Shown piece after piece: positions 9,497 to 22,792 of a stretch of DNA of 64,000 bases. The notes under the pieces are model-generated. The model saw only the letters and a list, made by a program, of their open reading frames with translations. It was not told where the DNA came from and searched no databases. The stretch is from Eutrophocola salsuginis (GTDB taxonomy: Bacteria > Pseudomonadota > Gammaproteobacteria > Pseudomonadales > Pseudohongiellaceae): assembly GCA_038147195.1 (NCBI GenBank), contig JAYQTB010000006.1:124001-188000 (forward strand), read 5' to 3'. The position numbers and the translations under genes were made by a program. The number at the start of each line of letters is the position of its first letter. Within the stretch, counting starts at the first letter, position 1.

Positions 9497-11940
9497 TGAA
9501 GACATTACATAAAACAACCCTTTCACTGTCTTTGACCCTGGCCATCTTCGCCATCACAACAGAGGCAGCAGAGGAATTGGGCAATAGAAAGGCCCTGCAG
9601 GCTGTGGAGACGCATTGGAACATGCTCAATGACTATTGCGTGACCTGCCACAATTTCGAGGACTGGGCCGGCAGCCTGGCATTCGATACCTTGTCGCCAG
9701 ACATGATCCACAACAACCAGGATGTGTTCGAGAAAGCAATTCGCAAGATGCGCGGCCGTCTCATGCCGCCGCCAGGCAATGACAAGCCTCCCATGGAAGA
9801 TCTCGACGAATTCATCGCCACCCTGGAAAACTACCTGGACTCCCTCGTCAATAACGCTGGACCCAACCCTGGCCATATCGCTATTCATCGTCTGAATCGC
9901 AAGGAATACGAAAACTCGGTCAAGGACCTGCTCGCCTTCGAGGTCGATGCAGAAGCCCTGCTGCCGCCAGATGCCACCAGTGATGGTTTCGACAATGTGG
10001 CTGAGGTTCTGCAGGTTTCCCCGACCTTCCTGGAACAGTATATCCAGGCGGCACGCCAAGTCAGCATCAAGGCGGTCAGCTCCGGCATCCCGGAACCGGA
10101 ACTGAACTCTTACGTGCCCCCGAGCCTCGCCAACCAGTATCGTCATGTCAAAGGCTTGCCTCTCGGCACGCGTGGCGGTTTCACAATTGAGCAATATTTC
10201 CCGGCCGATGGCGACTACACCTTTAATGTGGAGATCGCTTCCCAGGAAGGCTCGCTGCAGCGCTCATACCCGACCTGGTGGCTGGAAGACGAACACCGCT
10301 TCATCCTCACCGTCGACGGCGAGGAGGTCTTCACCGCTACACTGGGTGGCTACGCGGACGCCGAGTCCGTGGACCTGCAGCAAACGCCGGCCATTTCCGA
10401 GATCCAGCGGCGTTTTCAGGACATCGTCGTGCCGATCCCGGCCGGCAAGCACACCATAGGTGCCACCTTCGTTGCCCGCACCTTTGCTGAATCAGACCGC
10501 ACCATCGCCCACCTTAGCCCAGGCGAAACCATGGACAATATTCCCATCGTGCACGGCCTGAAGACTTATGGTCCGCTGAACGTCACCGGCGTACCCACCG
10601 TACCGAGCCGGGAAAAGATCTTCTCCTGCTACCCGGCCAACAATGACGAGGAACGAGGCTGTGCGGTAGAGATTATTACCGACCTGGCCCGCCAGGCCTT
10701 CCGTCGACCGGTTACCGATCGCGATATCGACCCGCTGATGACCTTCTATGACAACGGCCATGCCGAGGGCGGTTTTGAAACCGGCATCCAGAAGAGCGTC
10801 ATGGCGATCCTGGCGTCTACCAAGTTCCTGTATCGCGCCGAGCCGCTACCGGACGACGCGAAACCCGGTGAAGTGTTCCCGGTCACCGATATGGAGCTGG
10901 CATCCCGCCTCTCGTTCTTCCTGTGGAATCGCGGGCCGGATGAAGAACTGATCACGATGGCCGAAACTGGCCGGCTGCACGAGCCGAGTGTGCTCAATGA
11001 GCAGATCGATCGTATGCTCGCCGATGAGCGAGCCGCATCGCTGACCGAGAATTTCGCCCTCCAGTGGCTGAACATCGGCGGAGTCGAGGCCATCGATCCG
11101 GATCCGCGTTTGTTCCCGGATTTCGATGACGACCTGCGCGAATCCTTCAAGACCGAGGTGGCCATGTTCGTGGACAGCATCCTGCGCAGCAACCGCAGCG
11201 TGCTGGACCTGCTCGATGCCGATCATACCTACCTCGATGAGCGCCTGGCGCGCCACTATGGCATCGACGACGTACGCGGCACCCAGTTCCGAGAAGTCAC
11301 CCTGGCCGACAAGAACCGCTGGGGCCTGCTTGGCAAGGGCGGCCTGATGATGCTGACCTCTTATCCCAACCGGACATCCCCGGTATTACGTGGCGCCTAC
11401 GTACTGGAAACCATGATCGGCACACCCCCCGCCGCACCACCGCCCGGGGTCGATTTCGATATCGAGACCAAGCCTGGCCAGCGCGTGCTGACCCTGCGTG
11501 AGCGCATGGAAAACCATCGCGAGCAGCCGTCCTGCAACCAGTGTCACGGCGTAATCGATCCACTAGGTATGGCGCTGGAGAACTACAATGCCGTGGGCCA
11601 GTGGCGTGACATCGACCGCCTGGCGCGTGCGCCAATCGACGCCGTGGGCCAACTGGCCGGCGGAGAGAAGGTGACCGGTGTTGCCGATCTGCGTGATGCC
11701 CTCAGGGGCAATCCGGGGCAGTTCGTGCAGACGCTGACGGAGAAACTCATGACCTACGCCCTGGGTCGGTCAGTGCAGTATTACGACATGCCGCTGGTGC
11801 GACGGATTGTGCGGGATGTGGAGGCGCAGGATAATCGGTTCAATGCCATCATTAGGGGCATCGTGGAAAGCGACGTTTTCCTCATGAAGGCCCTGCCCCT
11901 TGAAGAAGAACATATAGAAGTTGTTGCCGCCAACAACTAG
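9496..11940 (+). CDS. DUF1592/DUF1588/DUF1585 cytochrome-like exported protein
   Basis: 814 residues with a signal peptide (first 24 residues). Domain order: a PSD1/cytochrome-c-like N-terminus with CVTCH at 48-52 and MPPPGN, DUF1587 (HRLNRKEYENSVKDLL about 134), a beta-rich middle that looks carbohydrate-binding-like (about 205-345), DUF1595 (AFRRPVTDRDIDPL), DUF1592 (LSFFLWNRGPDEEL), DUF1588 (NRTSPVLRGAYVLE), a second CNQCHG motif near 680 and DUF1585 (ALGRSVQYYD). Two CxxCH sequences suggest two covalent haems. The family was first noticed in planctomycetes, where it pairs with DUF1552 proteins, as it does here. Biochemical role is unknown; a periplasmic oxidoreductase is the reasonable inference. 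One-base overlap with the gene before, nine-base gap to the one after. Confidence 0.9.
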   Translation: MKTLHKTTLSLSLTLAIFAITTEAAEELGNRKALQAVETHWNMLNDYCVTCHNFEDWAGSLAFDTLSPDMIHNNQDVFEKAIRKMRGRLMPPPGNDKPPMEDLDEFIATLENYLDSLVNNAGPNPGHIAIHRLNRKEYENSVKDLLAFEVDAEALLPPDATSDGFDNVAEVLQVSPTFLEQYIQAARQVSIKAVSSGIPEPELNSYVPPSLANQYRHVKGLPLGTRGGFTIEQYFPADGDYTFNVEIASQEGSLQRSYPTWWLEDEHRFILTVDGEEVFTATLGGYADAESVDLQQTPAISEIQRRFQDIVVPIPAGKHTIGATFVARTFAESDRTIAHLSPGETMDNIPIVHGLKTYGPLNVTGVPTVPSREKIFSCYPANNDEERGCAVEIITDLARQAFRRPVTDRDIDPLMTFYDNGHAEGGFETGIQKSVMAILASTKFLYRAEPLPDDAKPGEVFPVTDMELASRLSFFLWNRGPDEELITMAETGRLHEPSVLNEQIDRMLADERAASLTENFALQWLNIGGVEAIDPDPRLFPDFDDDLRESFKTEVAMFVDSILRSNRSVLDLLDADHTYLDERLARHYGIDDVRGTQFREVTLADKNRWGLLGKGGLMMLTSYPNRTSPVLRGAYVLETMIGTPPAAPPPGVDFDIETKPGQRVLTLRERMENHREQPSCNQCHGVIDPLGMALENYNAVGQWRDIDRLARAPIDAVGQLAGGEKVTGVADLRDALRGNPGQFVQTLTEKLMTYALGRSVQYYDMPLVRRIVRDVEAQDNRFNAIIRGIVESDVFLMKALPLEEEHIEVVAANN

Positions 11941-11949
11941 GAGATAAGC

Positions 11950-13272
11950 ATGTTTATCACCAAGAAACATTTATCACGCCGCCACCTGCTGAGGGGTATT
12001 GGTACGACGGTCGCCTTGCCTTTCCTGGATGCCATGGTGCCCGCTGCTACCGCGCTCGCCCAGACAGCGGCTGCGCCAAAACCCCGCATGGGTTTCTTCT
12101 ATATTCCTCATGGCGCCATCATGCGTGACTGGACACCGGACACCGTCGGTAGCAATTTGGATTTCAAGCCCATCCTTAAACCTTTCGAGCCTTTCCGTGA
12201 CATGGTGTCTGTGGTTTCCGGCCTCGATAATCGTCCGGCCCAGAGTTCAGCGGTGCATGCCATTACACCCGGCACGTGGCTTACATGTACCGCTCCGCGC
12301 CGTAGTCATGCGCCCTATGTTGGCATCAGCGCCGACCAGGTAGCCGTCAAGCACATCGGCCTGGAAACCGCGATTCCTAGCATCGAAGTGTCTACGGAAG
12401 ACAAAGGTGGCGCGTCCGCCTGTGACGGTACCTACGGTTGCACTGTCGGCACCACCATCTCCTTCAGTAACCCGACGACACCGCTGCCAATGGAATTCAG
12501 CGTCAAGAAGTTCTTCGCTAAGCTGTTCGGCGAAGGCACCAGTGATGCCGAGCGCGCACAAATTGCCGGTGACTACCTGAGCCTGCTGGACATGGTGGCC
12601 GATGAAACCAGCACCCTGAAGAAAAGCCTGGGCGCGGCTGACCGTGCCATGCTGGACAACTACCTTACAAGCGTCCGCGAGATCGAACGCCGCGTGCACA
12701 ACCTGGAAAGCCGCGACCTATCCATATACGAAATGCCGGACCTGCCGGTGGGGATTCCCGATTTCGATGAGCGTACGAAGTTGATGTTCGACATGATCGC
12801 GCTAGCTTACCAGGCCAACTCGACCCGAATCATAACCTTTATGTTGGCGGCAGAGGTCAGCCAGCAGGCTTACAACCATATTGGTGTACCGGACGCCTTC
12901 CATCCGCTGTCACATCACAACAACAACCCGGACGCGATCAACCGCCTGTCGAAGATCCAGACCTGGCACAGCCAGACCATCGCAGACTTCATGGCCAAGC
13001 TGGCCGAGATGCCCGACGGGGAGAACAGCATACTGGAGAATTCGATCTTCCTTTATGGATCCAACATGTCAAACAGCAACGCGCACAACAACTTCCCGCT
13101 GCCTTCCGTGGTACTGGGGGGTGGTGCTGGTGCGCTCAAGGGCAACCAGCATCTGGTGTACGAGGACCACACTCCCATCGCCAACCTTTTGCTAACCCTG
13201 TTGCAGGCGGCGGGAGTGCCGGTGGATTCCCATGGTGACAGCACGGGCATCTTTAGCGAACTGCTGGCGTAG
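11950..13272 (+). CDS. DUF1552 protein, Tat-exported
   Basis: 440 residues. The N-terminus has a clear twin-arginine motif, SRRHLLRGIGTTVALPFLDA, the usual leader of DUF1552 proteins. The body follows the family (GFFYIPHGAIMRDWTP, then LDNRPAQSSAVHA, HNNNPDAINRLSKI and GSNMSNSNAHNNFPLP near the C-terminus) and is related in outline to the DUF1501 / alkaline-phosphatase-like exported proteins. It is the standard partner of DUF1592 proteins. AGGAGAT just upstream of the ATG fits a strong ribosome site. Function unknown; located outside the inner membrane by its leader. Confidence 0.9.
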   Translation: MFITKKHLSRRHLLRGIGTTVALPFLDAMVPAATALAQTAAAPKPRMGFFYIPHGAIMRDWTPDTVGSNLDFKPILKPFEPFRDMVSVVSGLDNRPAQSSAVHAITPGTWLTCTAPRRSHAPYVGISADQVAVKHIGLETAIPSIEVSTEDKGGASACDGTYGCTVGTTISFSNPTTPLPMEFSVKKFFAKLFGEGTSDAERAQIAGDYLSLLDMVADETSTLKKSLGAADRAMLDNYLTSVREIERRVHNLESRDLSIYEMPDLPVGIPDFDERTKLMFDMIALAYQANSTRIITFMLAAEVSQQAYNHIGVPDAFHPLSHHNNNPDAINRLSKIQTWHSQTIADFMAKLAEMPDGENSILENSIFLYGSNMSNSNAHNNFPLPSVVLGGGAGALKGNQHLVYEDHTPIANLLLTLLQAAGVPVDSHGDSTGIFSELLA

Positions 13273-13294
13273 GCAAGATCAGGGGGCGACGAAC

Positions 13295-14785
13295 ATGAAA
13301 AAGATTATCCTTGCATCTTTAATTACCGGCCTCCTTGCCGGGCAGGCCGCATTGGCATCCCCGCTGCTTGACGCCATTCATACCGGCAACCTGGGTGCAG
13401 CCGTGCAACTGGTCTATGAAGGTGCTGAGGTCGACGTCGCTGAGTCCAACGGCACCACGGCCCTACACTGGGCCATCTACAACAACCACCTGCCCTTGGT
13501 CGAAGCCCTCATTGCCGCCGGTGCAGATGTAAACGTGATGAATGATTACGGATCAACACCCATGTCTGAAGCTGCGACGCTGGGTGATTATGCCATTGTA
13601 AAAGCCCTGCTCGATGCCGGCGCCGACGTGAATTCGCCTAATGCCGATAACCAGACCGCGCTGATGATCGTGGTACGTTCCGACAACATCGATACCGCAA
13701 GGCTGCTTATTGAACGTGACGCCGACGTAAATGCTACCGAGAAATACCAGGGACAGAATGCACTGATCCTGGCTGCCGCCCAGTCGCAACCGGAGATGGT
13801 CAAGCTTCTTCTGGACAATGGGGCCGACCCGAATTCTAGAGCACCGGCCAACGAACGCGACCGGCAGGTCACCGCCGAACGCAGATACCAGTGGCGTCCG
13901 GCCGGGGGGCTTACTGCCCTGGCTTATGCCGCCCGTGAAGGATGCATGGACTGTGCCCGCCACCTGGTCGAAGCTGGCGCGAACATAGACTTGGGTGACA
14001 TAGAGAATGTCACGCCGCTGAACCTGGCCATCATGAACCTGCGTTTCGATACGGCGAAGTACCTGATCGAAGCCGGCGCCAACGTGGACAAGTGGAGCCT
14101 GCGCGGCGAGAACCCCGTGTATTCCGCGGTTGATGTGAATACCCTGCCTCACGGCGGTTATCCTGACCGTCCCTCCACTGATGCCACGACCGGTCTGGAA
14201 ATCTTGGCAATGCTGCTGAATGCCGGCGCCAACCCGAACCTGCAACTAAAACTGCAGCCAACCTACCGCAGCCTGAAGGATGACCGCGGTGCCGACCGCA
14301 TGCTGAATATAGGCGCAACACCACTCCTAAGGGCTGCGAAAGGACATGACGTGGAGGCCATCAAGTTATTGCTGGCACACGGCGCCCACATAGATCTGCC
14401 AAATCGTGAAGGCACGACGCCCCTGATGGCCGCAGCAGGACTCAACGCCAACTCCATCGATACCCGCGGTGACTATGCCACGCCACTGGCCGGGCAAAAT
14501 GCCAAGGAAACCGTTGCCCTCCTGCTGGCCAATGGCGCCGACATGGACGCAGCCGATAAATTTGGACGCACTGCCCTGCACGGAGCAGCCACTTGGGGCT
14601 GGAACCCGGTTATACAGTATCTATACGATGCAGGCGCCAACATACAGGCCGAGGATAAAAATGGCCTGACCCCGTTCAATTACGCCATGGGCCAACGCTC
14701 CGGTGGCGCTGGTCGTGGAGGAAGTGGCGATGTGCGCCCAGAAACGGCCAATCTGATTCAGGAATTGATACTGGCGAGTAACTAG
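13295..14785 (+). CDS. Exported ankyrin-repeat protein
   Basis: 496 residues from the ATG at 13295, which has GGGGGCGA upstream and gives a signal peptide cleaved near ALAS; the frame is open from 13232 but that would overlap the DUF1552 gene. Around ten ankyrin repeats of the G-x-TxLHxA type can be read, e.g. NGTTALHWAIYNNHLPLVEA, YGSTPMSEAATLGDYAIVKA, FGRTALHGAATWGWNPVIQY. Probably a periplasmic protein-protein interaction scaffold. Last gene of the MBL-DUF1592-DUF1552 operon and directly followed by a terminator. Such ankyrin proteins recur beside DUF1592/DUF1552 pairs in marine gammaproteobacteria as far as I recall, which suggests a shared role. Confidence 0.88.
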   Translation: MKKIILASLITGLLAGQAALASPLLDAIHTGNLGAAVQLVYEGAEVDVAESNGTTALHWAIYNNHLPLVEALIAAGADVNVMNDYGSTPMSEAATLGDYAIVKALLDAGADVNSPNADNQTALMIVVRSDNIDTARLLIERDADVNATEKYQGQNALILAAAQSQPEMVKLLLDNGADPNSRAPANERDRQVTAERRYQWRPAGGLTALAYAAREGCMDCARHLVEAGANIDLGDIENVTPLNLAIMNLRFDTAKYLIEAGANVDKWSLRGENPVYSAVDVNTLPHGGYPDRPSTDATTGLEILAMLLNAGANPNLQLKLQPTYRSLKDDRGADRMLNIGATPLLRAAKGHDVEAIKLLLAHGAHIDLPNREGTTPLMAAAGLNANSIDTRGDYATPLAGQNAKETVALLLANGADMDAADKFGRTALHGAATWGWNPVIQYLYDAGANIQAEDKNGLTPFNYAMGQRSGGAGRGGSGDVRPETANLIQELILASN

Positions 14786-14802
14786 GAAAATAAATTTTGG
14801 AT

Positions 14803-14827
14803 AAGGCGTACTGGTTACGCCTTTTTT
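14803..14827 (+). terminator. Rho-independent terminator after the ankyrin gene
   Basis: AAGGCGTA, a four-base loop, then TACGCCTT running into a T tract. Eight paired bases plus T-run, 18 bases after the stop codon; ends the 8564-14785 operon. Confidence 0.85.
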
Positions 14828-14904
14828 ATTGCCTAAATTTTGCCCGACAACAGACTGTCCTGATTACACTATACTGGAACTCATGACACCGAAGGAGATA
14901 CGCC

Positions 14905-15447
14905 ATGCCGAGACTTACACTGAAGCGAATTCAATCATGTTTTGCAGCATTCAGTTTCTGCTTTATAACTATTCAACCAGCTGTTGCTCAAAGTTTGCTC
15001 TCTGCCGATGACTACATCGCTATCCAGCAGCTGGTGAACAAGCTCAATTTCGCTCTAGATTACTGCACCAATGATGGCCAGGATTTTGCGGATTTGTTTA
15101 CTAAAGATGGGCAATACATTATTGACCAGGGAGGCGGCAATACTTCCATCCGCACCCACGACCAACTTGCCGCCCTGGCAGGAGGGCCTTCCTGTGATTC
15201 ACGCAGGTCGGCACCTTCATCATACATCCTACATTTATCGGAGAGTCTTGTCATTGAGCCAGACGCAGATGGTGCACGAGGCATATCGTACGCCATATAC
15301 CCAGCCAACCATGGTAATTATCTGAACCAGGAAACCGTGGGACAGCTAGGCATCTATCACGACATCTATGTCAAAACAGCTGATGGATGGCGCATTAAGT
15401 CTCGGAGGCATGAGATGAATCCGGTGATTGGCGGGATTCATCTATAA
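14905..15447 (+). CDS. Secreted SnoaL-like (NTF2-fold) protein
   Basis: 180 residues; GAAGGAGA lies nine bases before the ATG and the N-terminus is a signal peptide cleaved near AVAQ. The rest has the layout of a SnoaL-like / NTF2 domain: an opening helix DDYIAIQQLVNKLNFALDYC, a FADLFTKDGQYII strand, and a final GIYHDIYVKTADGWRIKSRR strand pair. In this family the pocket holds small hydrophobic substrates, but no catalytic residues can be assigned here. Monocistronic between two terminators. The 185 bases after it contain an imperfect hairpin (GGGCCTG...CAGGCCC, about 15484-15518) without a T-run and no gene. Confidence 0.75.
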   Translation: MPRLTLKRIQSCFAAFSFCFITIQPAVAQSLLSADDYIAIQQLVNKLNFALDYCTNDGQDFADLFTKDGQYIIDQGGGNTSIRTHDQLAALAGGPSCDSRRSAPSSYILHLSESLVIEPDADGARGISYAIYPANHGNYLNQETVGQLGIYHDIYVKTADGWRIKSRRHEMNPVIGGIHL

Positions 15448-15632
15448 GGAAAAGGCTTCGAGTCAGTGCATTCTTAAATTCTGGCCGGGCCTGCTGCGCA
15501 AGCCAGACTCAGGCCCAGCCATTCGCAGAACTCATGGCGCTCATAAGGAAAAGAGTCAAACTGTTGGCTCGTTCAATTTCCTTGCTCACCCTATTCTCAT
15601 CCTCCGAATAGGACATAATTAGGCGCTGAAAT

Positions 15633-15665
15633 AAAAAAAGCCCGTCTCTTACGAGACGGGCTTTT
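15633..15665 (-). terminator. rRNA operon terminator
   Basis: On the minus strand AGCCCGTCTC, loop GTAA, GAGACGGGCT followed by seven T. Perfect ten-base stem located ten bases after the end of the 5S gene. Confidence 0.95.
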
Positions 15666-15675
15666 CCTATTTGAA

Positions 15676-15792
15676 GCCTGACGATGTCCTACTCTCACAT
15701 GGGGAAACCCCACACTACCATCGGCGATGAACGGTTTCACTTCTGAGTTCGGGATGGGATCAGGTGGTTCACGTTCTCTATCTTCGTCAGGC
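15676..15792 (-). rRNA. rrf: 5S ribosomal RNA
   Basis: About 117 nt; minus strand begins and ends with complementary GCCTGACGA / TCGTCAGGC and contains the conserved CCCATCCCGAACTCAGAAGT segment and CGCCGATGGTAGTGTGGG. Third structural gene of the operon; the 189 bases up to 23S hold only spacer. Confidence 0.97.
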
Positions 15793-15981
15793 AAACTTGT
15801 ATCTGGTTACTGAAACTACAATAACCGGAAATAAGTAACAACTCGGAGAGTCAAAAATCAGTGAAGTACATGCTGAGATTTACATCTTTGCTTGCGCGTA
15901 CTTTGTGCTTGTTGTGTCTATTGATGTTGCTTTACATACAACCTTCGCTTTTGCTTTAACTTCCAAAAGCGTGAGGTTATA

Positions 15982-18861
<2,880 letters not shown>

Positions 18862-19200
18862 ATATAACCTCAAACTCTCAAAAGACTATTTCGATAGTTC
18901 AAACTACTGGTTACATAGCAACAAGATCATAAATTACCTGCCTGTCATTCTGGATGGCTACATCCGACTACGACAACAGGACTTAATTTAACGATCGCCA
19001 ATAAACATACATACACAAATTATGCGCTTGTACAGTACTTCGTTTGTTCTTAATTCCACTGCTTCCTCATCACAAAGAAACAGCTTTCATAAGAAACTGA
19101 TTTTCGATTTCTCCGAATTGTTAAAGAACTTACGACCACGCCAAAGGCCTGGCCGAATTAAACTTTTTAACTTGTTTGGCTTTTCATTTTCTGTGAAAAC
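18862..19200 (-). other. 16S-23S spacer, part between tRNA-Ala and 23S
   Basis: 339 bases without a gene. I searched it for a second tRNA (GGTTCGA-type T arm, CCA end) and see none. It contains a boxA antitermination element at 19116-19130 (minus strand AGTTCTTTAACAATT) and, at the 23S end, the processing stem. Confidence 0.8.
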
Positions 19201-19276
19201 TGGTGGAGCTATGCGGGATCGAACCGCAGACCTCCTGCGTGCAAAGCAGGCGCTCTCCCAGCTGAGCTATAGCCCC
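19201..19276 (-). tRNA. tRNA-Ala(TGC)
   Basis: 76 nt with encoded CCA. Minus strand starts GGGGCTATAGCTCAGCTGGG, has the anticodon loop CTTTGCACG and the T arm GCGGTTCGATCCCGC. It is the only tRNA in this rRNA spacer; most gammaproteobacterial operons with tRNA-Ala also carry tRNA-Ile between it and 16S, but only 70 bases separate it from 16S here. Confidence 0.98.
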
Positions 19277-19346
19277 TGAGTTCACTTGCCAAAATAGAAT
19301 CAAGTAATAGAAGTGAGTGCTTGCGAGGAGTTTGTATTAGTATCGT

Positions 19347-20903
<1,557 letters not shown>

Positions 20904-21143
20904 AAATTTTTTAAAGTGCAGAATCTGACTACAAACATCCAGACGGCGCACTTAAAATTTTTGGCTCAACGCTAAAAACTACTGCTACTGAAAATTGCCG
21001 TGTGTGGACAATTTTCAGGGTTTGAATTAACGCAGTTGTTTACTCGTTGAGTTGTATTTTCTGATACAAAACAACCAAGCAAACACCCACTTCTATTACT
21101 TGATTTAGTTGTTAAAGAGCTTCCCCAGGAACAGGGAGTGCGC
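20904..21143 (-). other. rRNA leader with boxA
   Basis: Transcribed leader of the rRNA operon. Minus strand GCTCTTTAACAAC at 21108-21120 is a canonical boxA for Nus-factor antitermination. No gene is seen between 16S and tyrS (355 bases in total). Confidence 0.8.
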
Positions 21144-21205
21144 ATTATACTGATTGCGCTGGTCTGCACAAGGTTTTTTTAAAAAATATTAATCTTTTTT
21201 AAATG
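21144..21205 (-). promoter_or_regulatory. rRNA operon promoter with UP element
   Basis: Minus strand: an AT-only tract (about 21174-21200, AAAAAAGATTAATATTTTTT and more A), TTGTGC at 21166-21171, 16 bases, then TATAAT at 21144-21149, followed by the G+C-rich GCGCACTCCC discriminator. UP element, perfect -10 and GC discriminator are the signature of growth-rate- and ppGpp-controlled rRNA promoters. Confidence 0.85.
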
Positions 21206-21258
21206 GCCGGATTGCCCGTATTTCGGGCGCTTCAGACCCCTGAGCGGGGACCGGCATT

Positions 21259-22533
21259 CTACTCTTGTCTGTATCCCAAATGGAACAGTTTTTTACCCCG
21301 TTTAAAGAGGAAATAACGGCCGAAAAAAGCACCATGCCATGAAAGTTCTGCGGCAGGATCTGACGCCTTATCACCGTTGACAGAAACCGCCCCGTTGGCG
21401 ATGAATTCACGCGCCATCTTGTTGGAACTAGCCAGGCCGGTCTGGACCAGGGCCTCGACAAGGGTCGCGTCGCCCAGCACTGAGGCCGGCATGCCGTCCT
21501 GCTTGAGCTGCCCGAAATCGTCTTCGGTTAGGGAACTGATATCCCCGCTGAAAAGGGCCTGGGAAATACGCTGCGCTGCAGCAAGGCCATCCTCACCGTG
21601 CACCAATCGGGTTACCTCACGGGCCAGGATAGCCTGAGCCTCCGGTCTGCCCTGGGCTGCCTTATCTGCTTCCTCTATAGCATGTATCTCTGCCACGGGC
21701 AGGAAGGTGAAATACTTCAGGAACTTGTAGACGTCCGCATCGGCTGTATGGATCCAGAACTGGTAAAAGGCGTAGACAGAGGTGCGCGCCGGATCCAGCC
21801 AGACGGTGCCCTCCTCGGTTTTACCGAATTTGCCACCGTCCGCCTTGGTAACTAGGGGAAGGGTCAGGCCATAGACCTGTTGTTGGTTCAGGCGTCGTGT
21901 CAGATCGATACCAGCAGTTATATTGCCCCACTGGTCCGATCCGCCGATCTGGAGAGTGCAATTGTGCATCTGGTTCAGCATGGCAAAGTCATAGGCCTGC
22001 AAGATCATGTAGCTGAACTCCGTATAAGAAATACCCTCACCTTCGCGTTCTATCCTCTGTTTAACGCTCTCTTTCTGGATCATGGCGTTGACCGAGAAGT
22101 GCTTACCGATGTCTCGCAGGAAAGTGAGCAGATCCTTACCTGCTGTCCAATCCAGGTTGTTGACGACGATTGCCGATGTCTCACCACAGTCGAAATCGAT
22201 GAACCTGGACAATTGGTCCTTGATCTTATTCGTCCATTCAGCAGTTACTTCCAGGGAATTGAGCTTGCGCTCCTTGGCCTTGAAACTGGGGTCGCCGATC
22301 ATACCAGTGGCTCCACCTGCAAGGGCTATGGGCTGGTGCCCGGCGAGCTGGAAGCGCTTAAGCGCCAGCAGTGGAACCAGGGAACCTATATGCAGGCTGT
22401 CAGCTGTGGGATCGAAGCCGCAATAGACTGTGCGGCTAGATGACCCCAGGTGCTCGACCAGCTCTTCCTCGGCTGAAGCCTGCTGCAGCAGGCCGCGCTG
22501 GCTCAGATCTTCAATAAGGTGCTGGTCTGTCAC
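21259..22533 (-). CDS. tyrS: Tyrosyl-tRNA synthetase
   Basis: 424 residues, cytoplasmic class I synthetase that charges tRNA-Tyr. The HIGH signature appears as HIGS in DSLHIGSLVPLLALKRFQ (about 47), GGATGMIGDPS follows, the tyrosine-recognition GGSDQWGNITAG is near 198 and the KMSKS loop is KFGKTEEGTVWLD near 236. The C-terminal S4-like RNA-binding domain holds SNKMAREFIANGAVSVNG. Length and KFGKT loop fit the bacterial TyrRS-S subgroup. It is transcribed toward the rRNA operon and divergently from the M23 peptidase gene; this arrangement is also found in pseudomonads. Confidence 0.97.
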   Translation of the reverse strand: MTDQHLIEDLSQRGLLQQASAEEELVEHLGSSSRTVYCGFDPTADSLHIGSLVPLLALKRFQLAGHQPIALAGGATGMIGDPSFKAKERKLNSLEVTAEWTNKIKDQLSRFIDFDCGETSAIVVNNLDWTAGKDLLTFLRDIGKHFSVNAMIQKESVKQRIEREGEGISYTEFSYMILQAYDFAMLNQMHNCTLQIGGSDQWGNITAGIDLTRRLNQQQVYGLTLPLVTKADGGKFGKTEEGTVWLDPARTSVYAFYQFWIHTADADVYKFLKYFTFLPVAEIHAIEEADKAAQGRPEAQAILAREVTRLVHGEDGLAAAQRISQALFSGDISSLTEDDFGQLKQDGMPASVLGDATLVEALVQTGLASSNKMAREFIANGAVSVNGDKASDPAAELSWHGAFFGRYFLFKRGKKLFHLGYRQE

Positions 22534-22774
22534 GGTAAATCGGGGTCCCGTTGGTCAAAAGTAGGCGCAACTTTACTAGAACCACTCCCCTAATTCTAGG
22601 CAAGGACAACATGGTTCAGTGAACCTTCCAGATGCATACATGGTGAATCCCCTGGTTGACCCAAAAAGGCTGGAATCCCGGACAAGGAGGGCTGCTACAA
22701 TAGCGGCTGTCAAATCGTTTTAAAATTCAACAATACTTTTACAATCCAGCAGATTACGGCAACTTTTATATAAG

Positions 22775-22792
22775 ATACTATAAGAATAGTAT
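22775..22792 (+). promoter_or_regulatory. Inverted repeat over the start codon of the M23 peptidase gene
   Basis: ATACTAT AAGA ATAGTAT: perfect seven-base arms around a four-base centre, the right arm including the first two bases of the ATG. A TATAAG-like -10 (TATATAAGATA, about 22767-22777) lies so close that the transcript may begin at or very near the ATG. Could be an operator or an RNA hairpin hiding the start; also could be chance in an AT-rich promoter. Confidence 0.35.

Noticed and set aside
13553..14245. Long minus-strand open frame of 230 codons under the ankyrin gene
   Set aside because: It is a shadow of the repeat-rich ankyrin coding sequence, with no ribosome site and low-complexity product.
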